A stretch of 64,000 nt of DNA from JBBITI01 sp963735055. Its GTDB lineage: Bacteria > Chloroflexota > Dehalococcoidia > Dehalococcoidales > UBA2162. The position numbers were made by a program, and so were the translations under genes. The DNA lies in contig CAVTJN010000019.1 in the NCBI GenBank assembly GCA_963735055.1, positions 496,001-560,000 of the forward strand, written 5' to 3'. Shown here one piece after another: positions 34,305 to 43,114 of the stretch. Below the pieces are notes generated by a model. That model was not told where the DNA came from, ran no database searches, and saw nothing but the letters and a program-made list of their open reading frames with translations. The first letter of the stretch is position 1. Each line of letters starts with the position of its first letter.

Positions 34305-35274
34305 CTATTTCAATGGCGCCATACCGGCCTCCAGCCGGGCGTCGTTTATGTGGATTCGAATCGCCTGGTCCAGCGGCATGCACTCGAAGCCGAAGTCAGC
34401 TTTTGCCCGCGCCGAGCTCACGTTCAGCGGCTTGCGGCGCTGTCCCGGGGGCGCTTCCTTGTCACCGAATTCGATCTTGGCATCCGGGATATACTTCTTC
34501 ACCATAGCCGCCACGTCGCGGAAGTTAGTCAATGGAGTGCCCACATTGTAGACCGGGTGGGGTGACGACTCCGCCTTCATGAGCATGGTCGTGAATATTG
34601 CCAGGTCGTCGGCGGTTACCAGCGATACCGACATATTGCCATTGGTCTCCATAGCATAGGGCTTCCCCACCGCAATCGCCGATGGCATGTCAGACCACAT
34701 CTGGGCAGGAGAACGCCCACCGTGTCCATAGCCGATGGTCGGCCTTACGCCGGTGAATTTGATGCCGTACTGCTGCGAATACTGATCAGCGATGATTTCG
34801 GCTAGCCGCTTGCAGACCGCGTACGAACTGTTCGGCGAGAGGACGACGTCTTCGTTGACTTCGTTATCACCATACAGAGTCCGAAGGTCCATAGACGGTC
34901 ATGGAACTGGCATAAACCACTCGTCTCGCGCCCATGAGCCGGGCCGCCTCGAAGGCATTACACATACCGAGGGCGTTCACCTTGGTGCTCAGGCGCGGAT
35001 TAGAGTTCAGTTCCTGGAGACTCATCACGAACGCCCAGTTCACAACACCGTCGACGGGCTGCACTTTCATGGCGTTCAGGATGTCTTCGAGTTCGGCGAC
35101 ATTGCCGCGGATGAAGCGGAATTTGTCTTTATACTCATCGATTTGTTTCATCGCCCACGCCGGCGGTGGGGCAATATCCATCGAGGTGACGTGTGCAATC
35201 TCTTTGTCTCTGAGCATGTGAAGGACCGTCTTTCTCCCAAACATCCCGCTTCCGCCCAGTACCAGTACGTTCAT
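34305..35274 (-). CDS. NAD-dependent epimerase/dehydratase (extended SDR), one frame break
   Basis: About 323 residues begin MNVLVLGGSGMFGRKTVL (GGxGxxG nucleotide motif). SSMTVYGPSD supplies the catalytic Ser, and SSYAVCKRLAE supplies the YxxxK pair. The break lies near 34880-34887, where GGACTCTGTATGG must lose one base to join YGPSD to LYGDNEVNEDVV. A strong GGGGGAG site precedes the ATG. It probably acts on a sugar nucleotide or hydroxyacyl substrate. Confidence 0.87.
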
Positions 35275-35469
35275 CTATCTCCCCCTTATCGTTTAACTAC
35301 GACTGACACCAAATCCTATCACACTTCATTGCCGGGGTGTAAAGCCTGGGCCTCATTCGTCTGGCGGTCGGGGCTGATCACGAAGTCATTGCCCTGGTTA
35401 CCCCGGGCGCGAACGGAGTCGACGGCAATTGGCACCAACACGGGGCGTGCCGGGCCGTTGTCCGGCTCG

Positions 35470-35817
35470 CTATCTCCTGGCCAGATCGTCCTTGATCACA
35501 TGCTCTTCTACTACCCACGGACCGCCGCCGCGCATCTCGGCGAACTTGGCCCCGTCCAGAAACAGCGGCCTCCCCGCTTCGGAGTTCAAGAACGTCATCG
35601 AGTTCTCAAACGCCTGGACGTCATCCCACCACATTTCCACTATGCCGTCGCCTTCGTATTCCCGTCCCGGTATCGTCACGAAATGATTCTGCACGTACTT
35701 GCGGAGTCCCGGAAACATGCGGGCCGCCAGCGGACCGTGTTGCTCCTCCCAATACCGGTTGTATTCCTCCCTGGTCAGGCCGGGCTTTCGGTAGGCGAGC
35801 GAGATTGACTTGATCAT
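35470..35817 (-). CDS. EthD-domain protein (dimeric alpha/beta-barrel)
   Basis: The 115-residue protein begins MIKSISLAYRKPGLTREEYN. RYWEEQHGPLAARMFPGLRKY is the EthD hallmark with its conserved HGPL, and the C-terminus (ENSMTFLNSEAGRPLFLDGA) closes the ferredoxin-like fold. The start is supported by CGGAGG seven bases upstream. EthD proteins accompany monooxygenase or dehydrogenase genes in degradative clusters; their chemistry is usually unknown. Confidence 0.85.
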   Translation of the reverse strand: MIKSISLAYRKPGLTREEYNRYWEEQHGPLAARMFPGLRKYVQNHFVTIPGREYEGDGIVEMWWDDVQAFENSMTFLNSEAGRPLFLDGAKFAEMRGGGPWVVEEHVIKDDLARR

Positions 35818-35898
35818 GGTATAACCTCCGTACCGTTGTATATTTCTGTCGACCAGCCCGTTTGATGGCGGGATCAGCACCCCAATGCTCTAAAGAAC

Positions 35899-36684
35899 CT
35901 AGTAGACGGGAAAGGGTAGATTCACCATACCCCCGTCAGCCAGAAGCTCGGATCCGGTAACGTAGCTGGACTCGTCCGAAGCCAGGAAAAGGATGCAGTT
36001 GGCAATCTCTTCGGGAGTCCCCATGCGGCCGAGCGGGTTGGTTACCGATAGTTTTCTGATGGCATTATCAACCCCGACCGGGTCGATCACCTCCGCCAGC
36101 TTCCGGAAAAGCGGCGTAAGTATGTTCCCGGGATGGATGGAATTGAAACGGATGTTGTCCTTGGCGTAGATGAGGGCATCTGATTTGGTCATAGCCCGCA
36201 TGGCCCCCTTCGAAGTATCGTAGCTTGGAGTATCGCAGCCAAGAATACCGTACACCGATGCCACGTTCACCACGCTGCCGGGACCGGTCTTCAGAATGTA
36301 TGGAACGGCGTGCTTGGTACAGAAGAACGCCCCCCGCAGATTGACATTCATTACCTTTTCCCACTCCTCAACCGGGGTTTCATGGGTCGGTTTGCGGGGC
36401 CCGGCGATTCCGGCATTGTTTACCAGAATGTGAAGCTGCCGGTACTTGTCGTAGATGCCGGCAAAAGCTTTCTTCACCCCTTCTTCTTCAGTCACGTCCA
36501 TATGCCAGAAACCGGCCACCCCACCCCCCGCCTCAACCTCCCTGGCCACCCGCTCGCCATTGGCATCGTCGATATCCACGACCGCCACCCGGGCTCCCTC
36601 CCGGGCCAGCAGCTTGATCGTCGCTTCGCCAATCCCAGAGGCACTCCCGGTAACTACCGCCACTTTGCCTTTCACCCGGTCCAT
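35899..36684 (-). CDS. Short-chain dehydrogenase/reductase
   Basis: The 261-residue classical SDR has TGSASGIGEA (TGxxxGIG cofactor motif), NNAGIAG, a serine in NVASVYGILG and the catalytic Tyr/Lys in SYDTSKGAMRAMTKSDALI. The acidic VVDIDDAN after beta-2 indicates NAD(H) preference. The start is ATG 36684 with GGGAGGG upstream. The substrate is probably a hydroxy acid, alcohol or acyl-CoA of the surrounding catabolic block. Confidence 0.9.
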   Translation of the reverse strand: MDRVKGKVAVVTGSASGIGEATIKLLAREGARVAVVDIDDANGERVAREVEAGGGVAGFWHMDVTEEEGVKKAFAGIYDKYRQLHILVNNAGIAGPRKPTHETPVEEWEKVMNVNLRGAFFCTKHAVPYILKTGPGSVVNVASVYGILGCDTPSYDTSKGAMRAMTKSDALIYAKDNIRFNSIHPGNILTPLFRKLAEVIDPVGVDNAIRKLSVTNPLGRMGTPEEIANCILFLASDESSYVTGSELLADGGMVNLPFPVY

Positions 36685-36727
36685 CTTTCCCTCCCTTTTC
36701 TGCTTGCGCCTCAAGTTTACCACTGGC

Positions 36728-36756
36728 TTGAACAAGCGCCTAGACACTAGTATTAT
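36728..36756 (+). promoter_or_regulatory. Promoter of the plus-strand EthD-like/cupin/SDR genes
   Basis: TTGAAC (36728-36733), a 17-bp spacer and TATTAT (36751-36756) lie between divergent operons, about 40 bp before the ATG at 36795, which has GGAGG at good spacing. Confidence 0.55.
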
Positions 36757-36794
36757 CACTGCCAGAAATAGTCCCTCGAGTATGGAGGAACACG

Positions 36795-37145
36795 ATGACC
36801 AGATACTGGTTTTTTGCTTTTAGCGACTGCAAAGACCCGGACCGTGCCCCGGAATACGACAAATGGTATAGCGACACCCACATACCCGACATGCTTCAGG
36901 TTCCGGGAATGATACAGGCAACGCGCTGGGAGGCAGCCGAACCCAAGGAGGGGATGAAAAGGCAGTACCTTGCCCTGTACGAGTTCGAGACTGACAATAT
37001 CGAGGAATTCAACAGGGAAGTCGCAAAGAGAGGCAAGTGGACCATGGAACAGGGGAGATTCAGCGATCTTCCTGTTTTCGACCCGGACAATATCCCGCGG
37101 ATCTATAAACAAATAATGCCGGTCAAGAAGCGAAAAGCCAACTGA
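36795..37145 (+). CDS. EthD/DUF4286-like dimeric barrel protein
   Basis: The 116-residue protein begins MTRYWFFAFSDCKDPDRAPE. YDKWYSDTHIPDMLQVPGMI is typical of stress-response/EthD-like barrels in which the YxxWY...HIP motif lines the cavity. It starts a plus-strand operon with the cupin-like and SDR genes. It may bind a hydrophobic catabolite; enzyme activity is uncertain. Confidence 0.78.
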   Translation: MTRYWFFAFSDCKDPDRAPEYDKWYSDTHIPDMLQVPGMIQATRWEAAEPKEGMKRQYLALYEFETDNIEEFNREVAKRGKWTMEQGRFSDLPVFDPDNIPRIYKQIMPVKKRKAN

Positions 37146-37199
37146 GAACCGGGAGAAAATGGCGCTTTCCCACACAGTGGATTTCGGGAGGATAAGTGA

Positions 37200-37760
37200 A
37201 TGGCCAGAGCAAAGTATGACAAGTACATTCTTTCCGGGATGCGTCCCTGGAACCGGCGCGCCAGCGGCCCGATCGTGGCTTATTGGGATGATCAGGTCAA
37301 CAAAGGAGCCTACAAAGGGAGCCACCAATATTACGTGCACTGGGTGGGACTGAAGCCCGAGAACCTGGAGGGGGTAGATTCCTGGGAAGACATGGGCCAT
37401 GGCCCTCACGAGCACCCCTATCCCGAAGTGGTGATGCACCTGGGCATCGATCCGTTCAGTCCGCTGGATTTGGGAGCCGAAGTGGAGTTCTTCCTCGGTC
37501 GGGAGATGGAAAGACACGTCCTGACCACGTCCGACGCCGTCTACCTGCCCGCCAATTTCATACACGGCCCCTGGATAATCAGAAAGGTCACCAGGCCCTT
37601 TATCATCGTGACGGTGGAACAGGCAACCAGACATGAGGAGAAGTCCCATCAGGACATGGTGTCCGCCAAAGAAAGAGAGAATTTACTCTTCATCGACGAG
37701 GGCTACGACAGTCCCGAGAGGATCGTCAAGCTCGCCAAGAAGATGTCTGGAGAGTGGTAA
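37200..37760 (+). CDS. Cupin-like protein
   Basis: The 186-residue protein has a double-stranded beta-helix motif. GHGPHEHPYPEVVMHLG provides the HxH and Glu metal ligands of cupin motif 1, and LPANFIHGPW the histidine of motif 2. GGGAGGAT precedes the ATG. It is probably a metal-dependent isomerase, dioxygenase or binding protein. Conserved context between EthD-like and SDR genes suggests a step in the same pathway. Confidence 0.72.
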   Translation: MARAKYDKYILSGMRPWNRRASGPIVAYWDDQVNKGAYKGSHQYYVHWVGLKPENLEGVDSWEDMGHGPHEHPYPEVVMHLGIDPFSPLDLGAEVEFFLGREMERHVLTTSDAVYLPANFIHGPWIIRKVTRPFIIVTVEQATRHEEKSHQDMVSAKERENLLFIDEGYDSPERIVKLAKKMSGEW

Positions 37761-37839
37761 CCGGGTGAGACTACGCCCGCGGGAACCGGGCCGTTGTTCT
37801 CAACTTGTCAGCTAGCCCGACTAAGATCTGGAGGGTTAA

Positions 37840-38733
37840 ATGGAAAGCACTTTCAAAGGCCGGGTTGCCATTGTCACCGGTTCCGGGAACGGTCTGGGAC
37901 GAGCCCACTCCATTGCCCTGGCGGCCAGGGGAGCGCAGGTCGTGGTCAACGACCTGGGCACGTCGGCTGCCGGTATTGGCATGTCACACGATGCTGCCGA
38001 CGCGGTTGTCCGCAAGATCCGTGATGCCGGCGGCACCGCCGTCGCCAGCTATGACAGCGTCGCCGACGAAGCGGGAGCAAAGCGGCTCATAGATCTTGCG
38101 ATTGAGAAGTTCGGCCGTCTCGATATCCTGGTCAACAACGCCGGTATCATCCGGTCGCAGCCGGTCTACGAGGCAAAGACCGAGGACTGGGATGCCGTGG
38201 TCAAGACCCACCTCTACGGCACCTTCTATTGCACGCGGGCTGCCAGTGCCATCATGAGAAAGCAAGGCTATGGCCGGATCATAAATACCTCCTCTGCCGT
38301 AGGGTTCGGGTTGATCAACCATGCCGCCTATTCGGCAGCCAAGGAGGGGATCACCGGCTTCTCGCGCACCGTGGCCCGGGATATGGCCAAACACGGGGTG
38401 ACCTGCAACGTCATCCGGCCCATCGCCGCCTGGCGGGGGACCGACCGGCTACTCGCGAACGTTGATGTCAACCAGCCTGAAGACATAGCGCCGCTGGTGG
38501 TCTATCTCGCCAGCGAACAGGCGGGCAGCGTCAACGGATGCATTTTTGAAGTCTGGCGGGGGCACGTGGGGATCTTCGTCGACCCCCCACCCGTGGAGCA
38601 GGTCGTGTGGAAGGATGGACGATGGACCCCCGAAGAGTTGATGGAGATATTGCCCCAGACCCTCACGCGGGGCAGGTCCGGCACGGTCCTGCCTCACACC
38701 ATGCCCTTCTTCATGACCGAAATCGAGGAGTAG
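37840..38733 (+). CDS. SDR of the MFE-2/3-hydroxyacyl-CoA dehydrogenase type
   Basis: The 297-residue protein has VTGSGNGLGRAHSIALAARG and VVNDLG (NAD site), NNAGIIRSQP, and the catalytic triad in NTSSAVGFGLINHAAYSAAK. The VVNDLG plus NGLGR pattern and the long C-terminal tail resemble the dehydrogenase domain of multifunctional beta-oxidation enzymes. It likely oxidises a 3-hydroxyacyl-CoA or similar alcohol. The start has CTGGAGG upstream, 80 bp after the cupin gene. Confidence 0.88.
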   Translation: MESTFKGRVAIVTGSGNGLGRAHSIALAARGAQVVVNDLGTSAAGIGMSHDAADAVVRKIRDAGGTAVASYDSVADEAGAKRLIDLAIEKFGRLDILVNNAGIIRSQPVYEAKTEDWDAVVKTHLYGTFYCTRAASAIMRKQGYGRIINTSSAVGFGLINHAAYSAAKEGITGFSRTVARDMAKHGVTCNVIRPIAAWRGTDRLLANVDVNQPEDIAPLVVYLASEQAGSVNGCIFEVWRGHVGIFVDPPPVEQVVWKDGRWTPEELMEILPQTLTRGRSGTVLPHTMPFFMTEIEE

Positions 38734-38761
38734 AAGAAAGTATCGTAAGCCGGCCCGTGAA

Positions 38762-38790
38762 TTGACAGGTCCCGGGGCCGGTGCTATACT
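38762..38790 (+). promoter_or_regulatory. Sigma-70 promoter for the third binding-protein gene
   Basis: TTGACA (38762-38767), a 17-bp spacer and TATACT (38785-38790), about 100 bp before the start. The layout matches that of the binding-protein gene at 2.6 kb. Confidence 0.65.
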
Positions 38791-38888
38791 CCGCGCAATT
38801 GTCAAAAGCGACCAGTATCGATAGTGCAGGAGGATAGATTCACAGCAGAAAACAAATAGCCGGCTAATAACTCAAGGAGGGAATGCAA

Positions 38889-40651
38889 TTGACCAAGAAG
38901 TGTGTGTTCTTAATCTCTGGCGCCCTCACCTCCCTCATCTTACTCCTCACGTCCTGCGGGACCTCGCAACAGGTGGTGCCCGGTGCAACCACCGCGGTAA
39001 AACCGTCCACTGAGAAACCCAAGTACGGCGGTACGTTCTTGGGCTGGCAGGCAGCGGACACCGCCGCCTTCGACTGCGCCACCCAGTGGGACCTGATGGG
39101 GTTCAGCATTTCGATCACCAATGAGCCATTGCTGGCGGGTGACTGGGCCAAAGGCCCCGCCGGCACCGGCGAGACCGACTGGCTATACAACCACCTCGGT
39201 CAGACCAAGCTGCTGGGCGGCCAGCTCGCCGAGAGCTACGAACTGACCGCACCGGACACGATGATCTGGCACATCCGGAAAGGGGTCAAGTGGTGGGACA
39301 AGCCACCGGCCAATGGCCGCGAGTTTACCGCCGATGACGTTGTCTGGAATCTCACGACGCAGTGGGCCAATCCCGGCGGCAACTTCGCGGTTTTCTTCCC
39401 TGCGCCGGAGGAGAAGCTCCTTTCAGCCAAGGCGCTCGACAGGTACTCCGTCGAGATCAAGTTCAACCCCGGGAAGCAGGGCATTCAGATCCTGGAAACC
39501 GGCGCCCGCGCCTACATGATGCTGCCTGAACTTCATGAAAACGGGCAGGACCAGAAGGACTGGAAGAACGCCCTCGGCACCGGCGCCTCTCATGACTGAC
39601 CGACTGGGCCCCGATGCCTCGATGACCTTCACGAGGAACCCCCACTACTGGCAGAAGGACCCGGTGGGACCGGGAAAGGGCAACCAGCTCCCCTACATAG
39701 ATGGTCTCAAGATCCTCATCATACCCGACTTGTCCACCCGGGAGGCCGCTTTCCGGACCGGCAAGATCGATGCTCTCGGCAACGTCGCCGGTGGAGACGT
39801 TCACCGAGATGGAAAAGAGCATGAACTGGAAGTTCGAGTACATGCAGGGCTACGGCACGAATTCGCAGCCGGAAGGCCGGGAGGACAAGAACCTGCCATT
39901 CAACGACATCAAGGTGCGCCAGGCGATGAACCTCGCCGTCGACAAAGTGGCCATCGCCCGGGACTACTACCAGGGCAAGGCTGAAGTGATGGGTTTCCCC
40001 TACCCGAATGGTCCGGGCTGGAAGCCGTATTACACGCCACTCGAGCAGCTGACCCCGCTCGCCCAGGAGCTGATCAAGGGCGGGCAACGTGCGAGAAAGC
40101 CAAGCAACTCCTGGCAGGAGGCCGGGTTTCCCAACGGCTTCAAGACCGAGATCGCCTGCACGGCCGCCGATACGTGGATATCCTGTCCATCGTGAAAGCC
40201 GACCTGGCCAAGGTAGACATCGACATGGAACTCAAAGTCTACGAGACGGGCGTCTTCTGGAGCATGAAGCGCGGCCGCACGTTCCCTGAGATGCTGTTCA
40301 ACGCCAACGCCACGAGTTGGATGCCGCACTACTATGTTCGAGATGCGTCCGGAGACCAATGACTGCGCCTTCTACTGGGACAGCCCGGAGACCAGGGCGG
40401 TCTACGCAACTGATCCAGGACAACCTCGGCATCGACGACTCCAAGTGGTCCAAGGCGGTCAAGGACGTCACGTCCTTTGTTATCGAGTCGTCCTTCGGCA
40501 TCTGGATGCCGGTACCCTACACCTACCGCTCTGGCAGCCATGGCTGAAGAACTACTACGGTGCCGACTCCCTCGGTGCGTTCCTCCCCTACCACTACACC
40601 TACTACAACTGGATAGACACCGACCTCAAGACAAAGACCATGGGCAAGTAG
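38889..40651 (+). pseudogene. Peptide/solute-binding lipoprotein (SBP_bac_5) with about eight frame breaks
   Basis: The gene starts best at TTG 38889, eight bases after AAGGAGG (ATG 38883 is too close). Lipoprotein signal: KKCVFLISGALTSLILLLTS followed by Cys. Family segments follow in order but in changing frames: WHIRKGVKWW, FTRNPHYWQKDPVGPGKGNQ, QAMNLAVDKVAIARDYYQGK, AGFPNGFKTEIACT, MELKVYETGVFWSMKRGR and YYNWIDTDLKTKTMGK. Breaks lie near 39592, 39787, 40092, 40122, 40174, 40342, 40407 and 40533, both insertions and deletions. Either the gene is newly dead or this stretch is poorly assembled; residue-level conservation between breaks favours sequence error. No permease gene adjoins it. Confidence 0.8.
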
Positions 40652-40674
40652 GAATCCTGCAGTCAGGTCGAAAG

Positions 40675-40707
40675 GAGAGAGGCGGGACCCCCGGTCCCGC
40701 CTCTCTC
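40675..40707 (+). terminator. Long hairpin after the binding-protein gene
   Basis: A perfect 15-bp stem (GAGAGAGGCGGGACC and its complement) has a CCC loop, 24 bp after the stop codon. The T-tract is poor, yet position and strength suggest a transcription terminator or mRNA 3' stabiliser. Confidence 0.7.
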
Positions 40708-40888
40708 GCGTCTCACAGACCGCCGCCAGACTGACTGAGCTTGACCTGGACGATGTGGCCGAAGACCTGGGTAAACGAGGACTGGTGGGGTGACCGGGAT
40801 TGCGGTTGACTCAATACCGGTGCGGAGGTAATATGCCGATACCGGGCGGGGGAGAATGGTTCCGCCGCCCATTCCGGAGGAGGTTACT

Positions 40889-41974
40889 GTGAAAGCAGCA
40901 GTCTGCCGTGAATTCGGCAAGCCACTGGTCATTGAGGACGTCGTCGTTGAGGCGCCGCAGGAAGGCGAGGTGAGGGTCCGGGTAAAGGCAACGGCAATCT
41001 GTCATAGTGATATTCACTGCATCAAGGGCGAACTGCCCGGAAGGCTCCCGGGAATCCCCGGTCATGAGACGGCCGGCTACGTGGAAGAAGTGGGCAAAGG
41101 CGTGACATCGGTGAAGACGGGGGACCCGGTGCTGGTAACTACCGTGACTTCCGGCTGCGGCCACTGCTACTATTGCACGGTGGGATTGCGTCACCTGTGT
41201 GAAAGGTCGCGGCCGCTGCCGTTCCACCATCGTGATAAGACGGGACAGCCCCTTACCTCCATGGCCGGCCCGGTGGCGGGTCTAGCCGAGTATACCGTGG
41301 TCTCGGAAAGACAACTGGCCGTCATTCCCGGCGACTTCCCCATGGACCGGGCGGCGCTTCTGTCGTGCGGGGTTCTGACCGGGTATGGGGCAGTTTTCAA
41401 CCGCGCCCAGGTACGGCCCCTGAGCAGCGTGGTGGTCGTGGGGACGGGCGGCGTCGGACTCAACGCCATCCAGGCGGCGGCGATTGCCGGGGCGCGCCCG
41501 ATCATCGCCGTGGACATCCTGGACAGTAAACTGGACATGGCCCGGAAGTTCGGGGCGACCGACGTCGTCAATTCGGCCAGGACAGAAGACCCCATCAAGG
41601 CAGTACAGGGGTTGACGTCGGGGCGGGGCGCCGACTTCGTCTTCATCACGGTGGGCAGCGCCGCGGCGGTTCGCCAGGGTTTCTTCATGTCGGCTCCACG
41701 CGCCATGACCGTAATCATCGGCCTGGTACCGGCCAAGGAGAGCGTCTGTTTCTCGACCTTTGATCTGATCGGTGGCGAAAGGGTGCTCACCGGCTGTGGC
41801 GGAGGCTCGCCCAGGCTGTCGATTGACATCCCCCGGCTTGTGGATCTGTACCGCGCAGGACTCCTCCGGCTCGATGATCTCATTACCGGCCACTACCCGT
41901 TGAGCGAAGTCAACGCGGCCATACAATCGACCGCTGAGGGGAAGGCTCTTCGCAATATCATCATGTTCGACTAG
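40889..41974 (+). CDS. Zinc-dependent alcohol dehydrogenase (MDR), tandem copy 1
   Basis: The 361-residue MDR protein starts at GTG 40889, with GGAGGAGG just upstream. Catalytic zinc residues are in AICHSDIH and GHETAG; the structural zinc lobe is intact (CGHCYYCTVGLRHLC). VVVVGTGGVGLNAIQAAAIA binds NAD and AVDILDSK supplies the acidic cofactor residue. The architecture is that of class III-like/aryl alcohol dehydrogenases. It is about half identical by eye to the following gene, clearly a duplication. Confidence 0.92.
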   Translation: MKAAVCREFGKPLVIEDVVVEAPQEGEVRVRVKATAICHSDIHCIKGELPGRLPGIPGHETAGYVEEVGKGVTSVKTGDPVLVTTVTSGCGHCYYCTVGLRHLCERSRPLPFHHRDKTGQPLTSMAGPVAGLAEYTVVSERQLAVIPGDFPMDRAALLSCGVLTGYGAVFNRAQVRPLSSVVVVGTGGVGLNAIQAAAIAGARPIIAVDILDSKLDMARKFGATDVVNSARTEDPIKAVQGLTSGRGADFVFITVGSAAAVRQGFFMSAPRAMTVIIGLVPAKESVCFSTFDLIGGERVLTGCGGGSPRLSIDIPRLVDLYRAGLLRLDDLITGHYPLSEVNAAIQSTAEGKALRNIIMFD

Positions 41975-41998
41975 CTAATCTGGTTCCGGGAGGTCGTG

Positions 41999-43078
41999 AT
42001 GAAAGCTGCAGTCTGCTACGAATTCGGCAAGCCGTTGGTGATCGAAGATGTGGTGCTCGACCCGCCCGGCGAGAGTCAGGTCAAGGTGCGCGTTGCCGCC
42101 ACCGCGGTATGCCACAGCGATATTCATGATATCAAGGGAGAGCTTCCCGGAAAGCTGCCTTTCGTCGGCGGTCACGAGACCGCCGGCTACGTGGATCACA
42201 TTGGCGCCGGCGTCACATCGGTCAATACCGGCGACCCCGTGGTTGTCTCTCTCTTGAAGTCGTGCGGCAAGTGCTACTACTGCATTACCGGACTCCCGCA
42301 TCTGTGCCAGAACATGATGGCTCCGCCCAAGACCCCGACGCTGCATACCGGCAAGGGCGAGGTCCTGGTTCAGAAGGGCAACATCGGCGGTTTCGCCGAA
42401 TTCGTCCTGGTAGATGAGTCCCAGGTAGTGAAGGTCCCACCGGAGATGTCGCTCGACCGTGCCTGTCTTCTTGCCTGCGGCGTCTCGACCGGCTTCGGCG
42501 GCGTTGTCAACCGGGCCAGGGTCAGGCCCTTCGAGAGCGTCGTCGTCGTCGGCACCGGCGGAGTGGGCATCAACGCTCTTCAAGGAGCGGCGTACTCGGG
42601 AGCCTACCCCATCATCGCCGTGGATGTAGTCGAGAGCAAACTAGAGACGGCCATGGCCTTTGGGGCGACCCACACCATGAACGCGACCAGGGCTGATGCG
42701 GTCGCATCGGTCCGAAATATAGCCTCGGGCCGGGGCGCTGACTACGTTTTCATAACCGTCGGCAGCATCGCCGCCATTCGCCAGGGCTTCGCCATGTCCG
42801 GTCCCCGCGGCAAGACTGTAATCATCGGTCTCCCCCCGGCGAAGGAAGTGATGACGATCTCGCCGCTCGAGTTGATCGTATCCGAAAGGACGCTGACCGG
42901 CGGTTTCATGGGGTCGGCCAACCTGAGGGTCGATATCCCCCGCCTGGTGACGCTCTATCAGACCGGGCGTCTCAAGCTCGATGAACTCATCACCGGCCGC
43001 TACCCTCTGGAACGCATCAACGAAGCGATCGCATCATCAGAAAGAGGGGAGGCGCTGCGCAACGTAATCATGTTCTGA
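41999..43078 (+). CDS. Zinc-dependent alcohol dehydrogenase (MDR), tandem copy 2
   Basis: The 359-residue paralog begins MKAAVCYEFGKPLVIEDVVL. It has AVCHSDIH, GHETAG, CGKCYYCITGLPHLC, VVVVGTGGVGINALQGAAYS and AVDVVESK, so both zinc sites and the NAD site are conserved. The ATG at 41999 is chosen over GTG 41996 because it aligns with copy 1 and suits the GGAGG spacing. The gap to copy 1 is 24 bp, so the two are co-transcribed and may form a heteromer or act on consecutive alcohols. Confidence 0.92.
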   Translation: MKAAVCYEFGKPLVIEDVVLDPPGESQVKVRVAATAVCHSDIHDIKGELPGKLPFVGGHETAGYVDHIGAGVTSVNTGDPVVVSLLKSCGKCYYCITGLPHLCQNMMAPPKTPTLHTGKGEVLVQKGNIGGFAEFVLVDESQVVKVPPEMSLDRACLLACGVSTGFGGVVNRARVRPFESVVVVGTGGVGINALQGAAYSGAYPIIAVDVVESKLETAMAFGATHTMNATRADAVASVRNIASGRGADYVFITVGSIAAIRQGFAMSGPRGKTVIIGLPPAKEVMTISPLELIVSERTLTGGFMGSANLRVDIPRLVTLYQTGRLKLDELITGRYPLERINEAIASSERGEALRNVIMF

Positions 43079-43080
43079 CG

Positions 43081-43110
43081 GGTGGGTGCGGCGTAGCTCT
43101 CGCAGCCACC
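43081..43110. terminator. Possible bidirectional terminator hairpin
   Basis: GGTGGGTGCG pairs with CGCAGCCACC over ten bases with one mismatch and a 10-nt loop, in the 36-bp gap between two convergent genes. No T-tract is present, so the assignment is tentative. Confidence 0.35.
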
Positions 43111-43114
43111 AAAC

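Noticed and set aside
34792..35808. 338-codon plus-strand frame across the epimerase and EthD genes
   Set aside because: It crosses two real minus-strand genes and an intergenic gap, without any family similarity.
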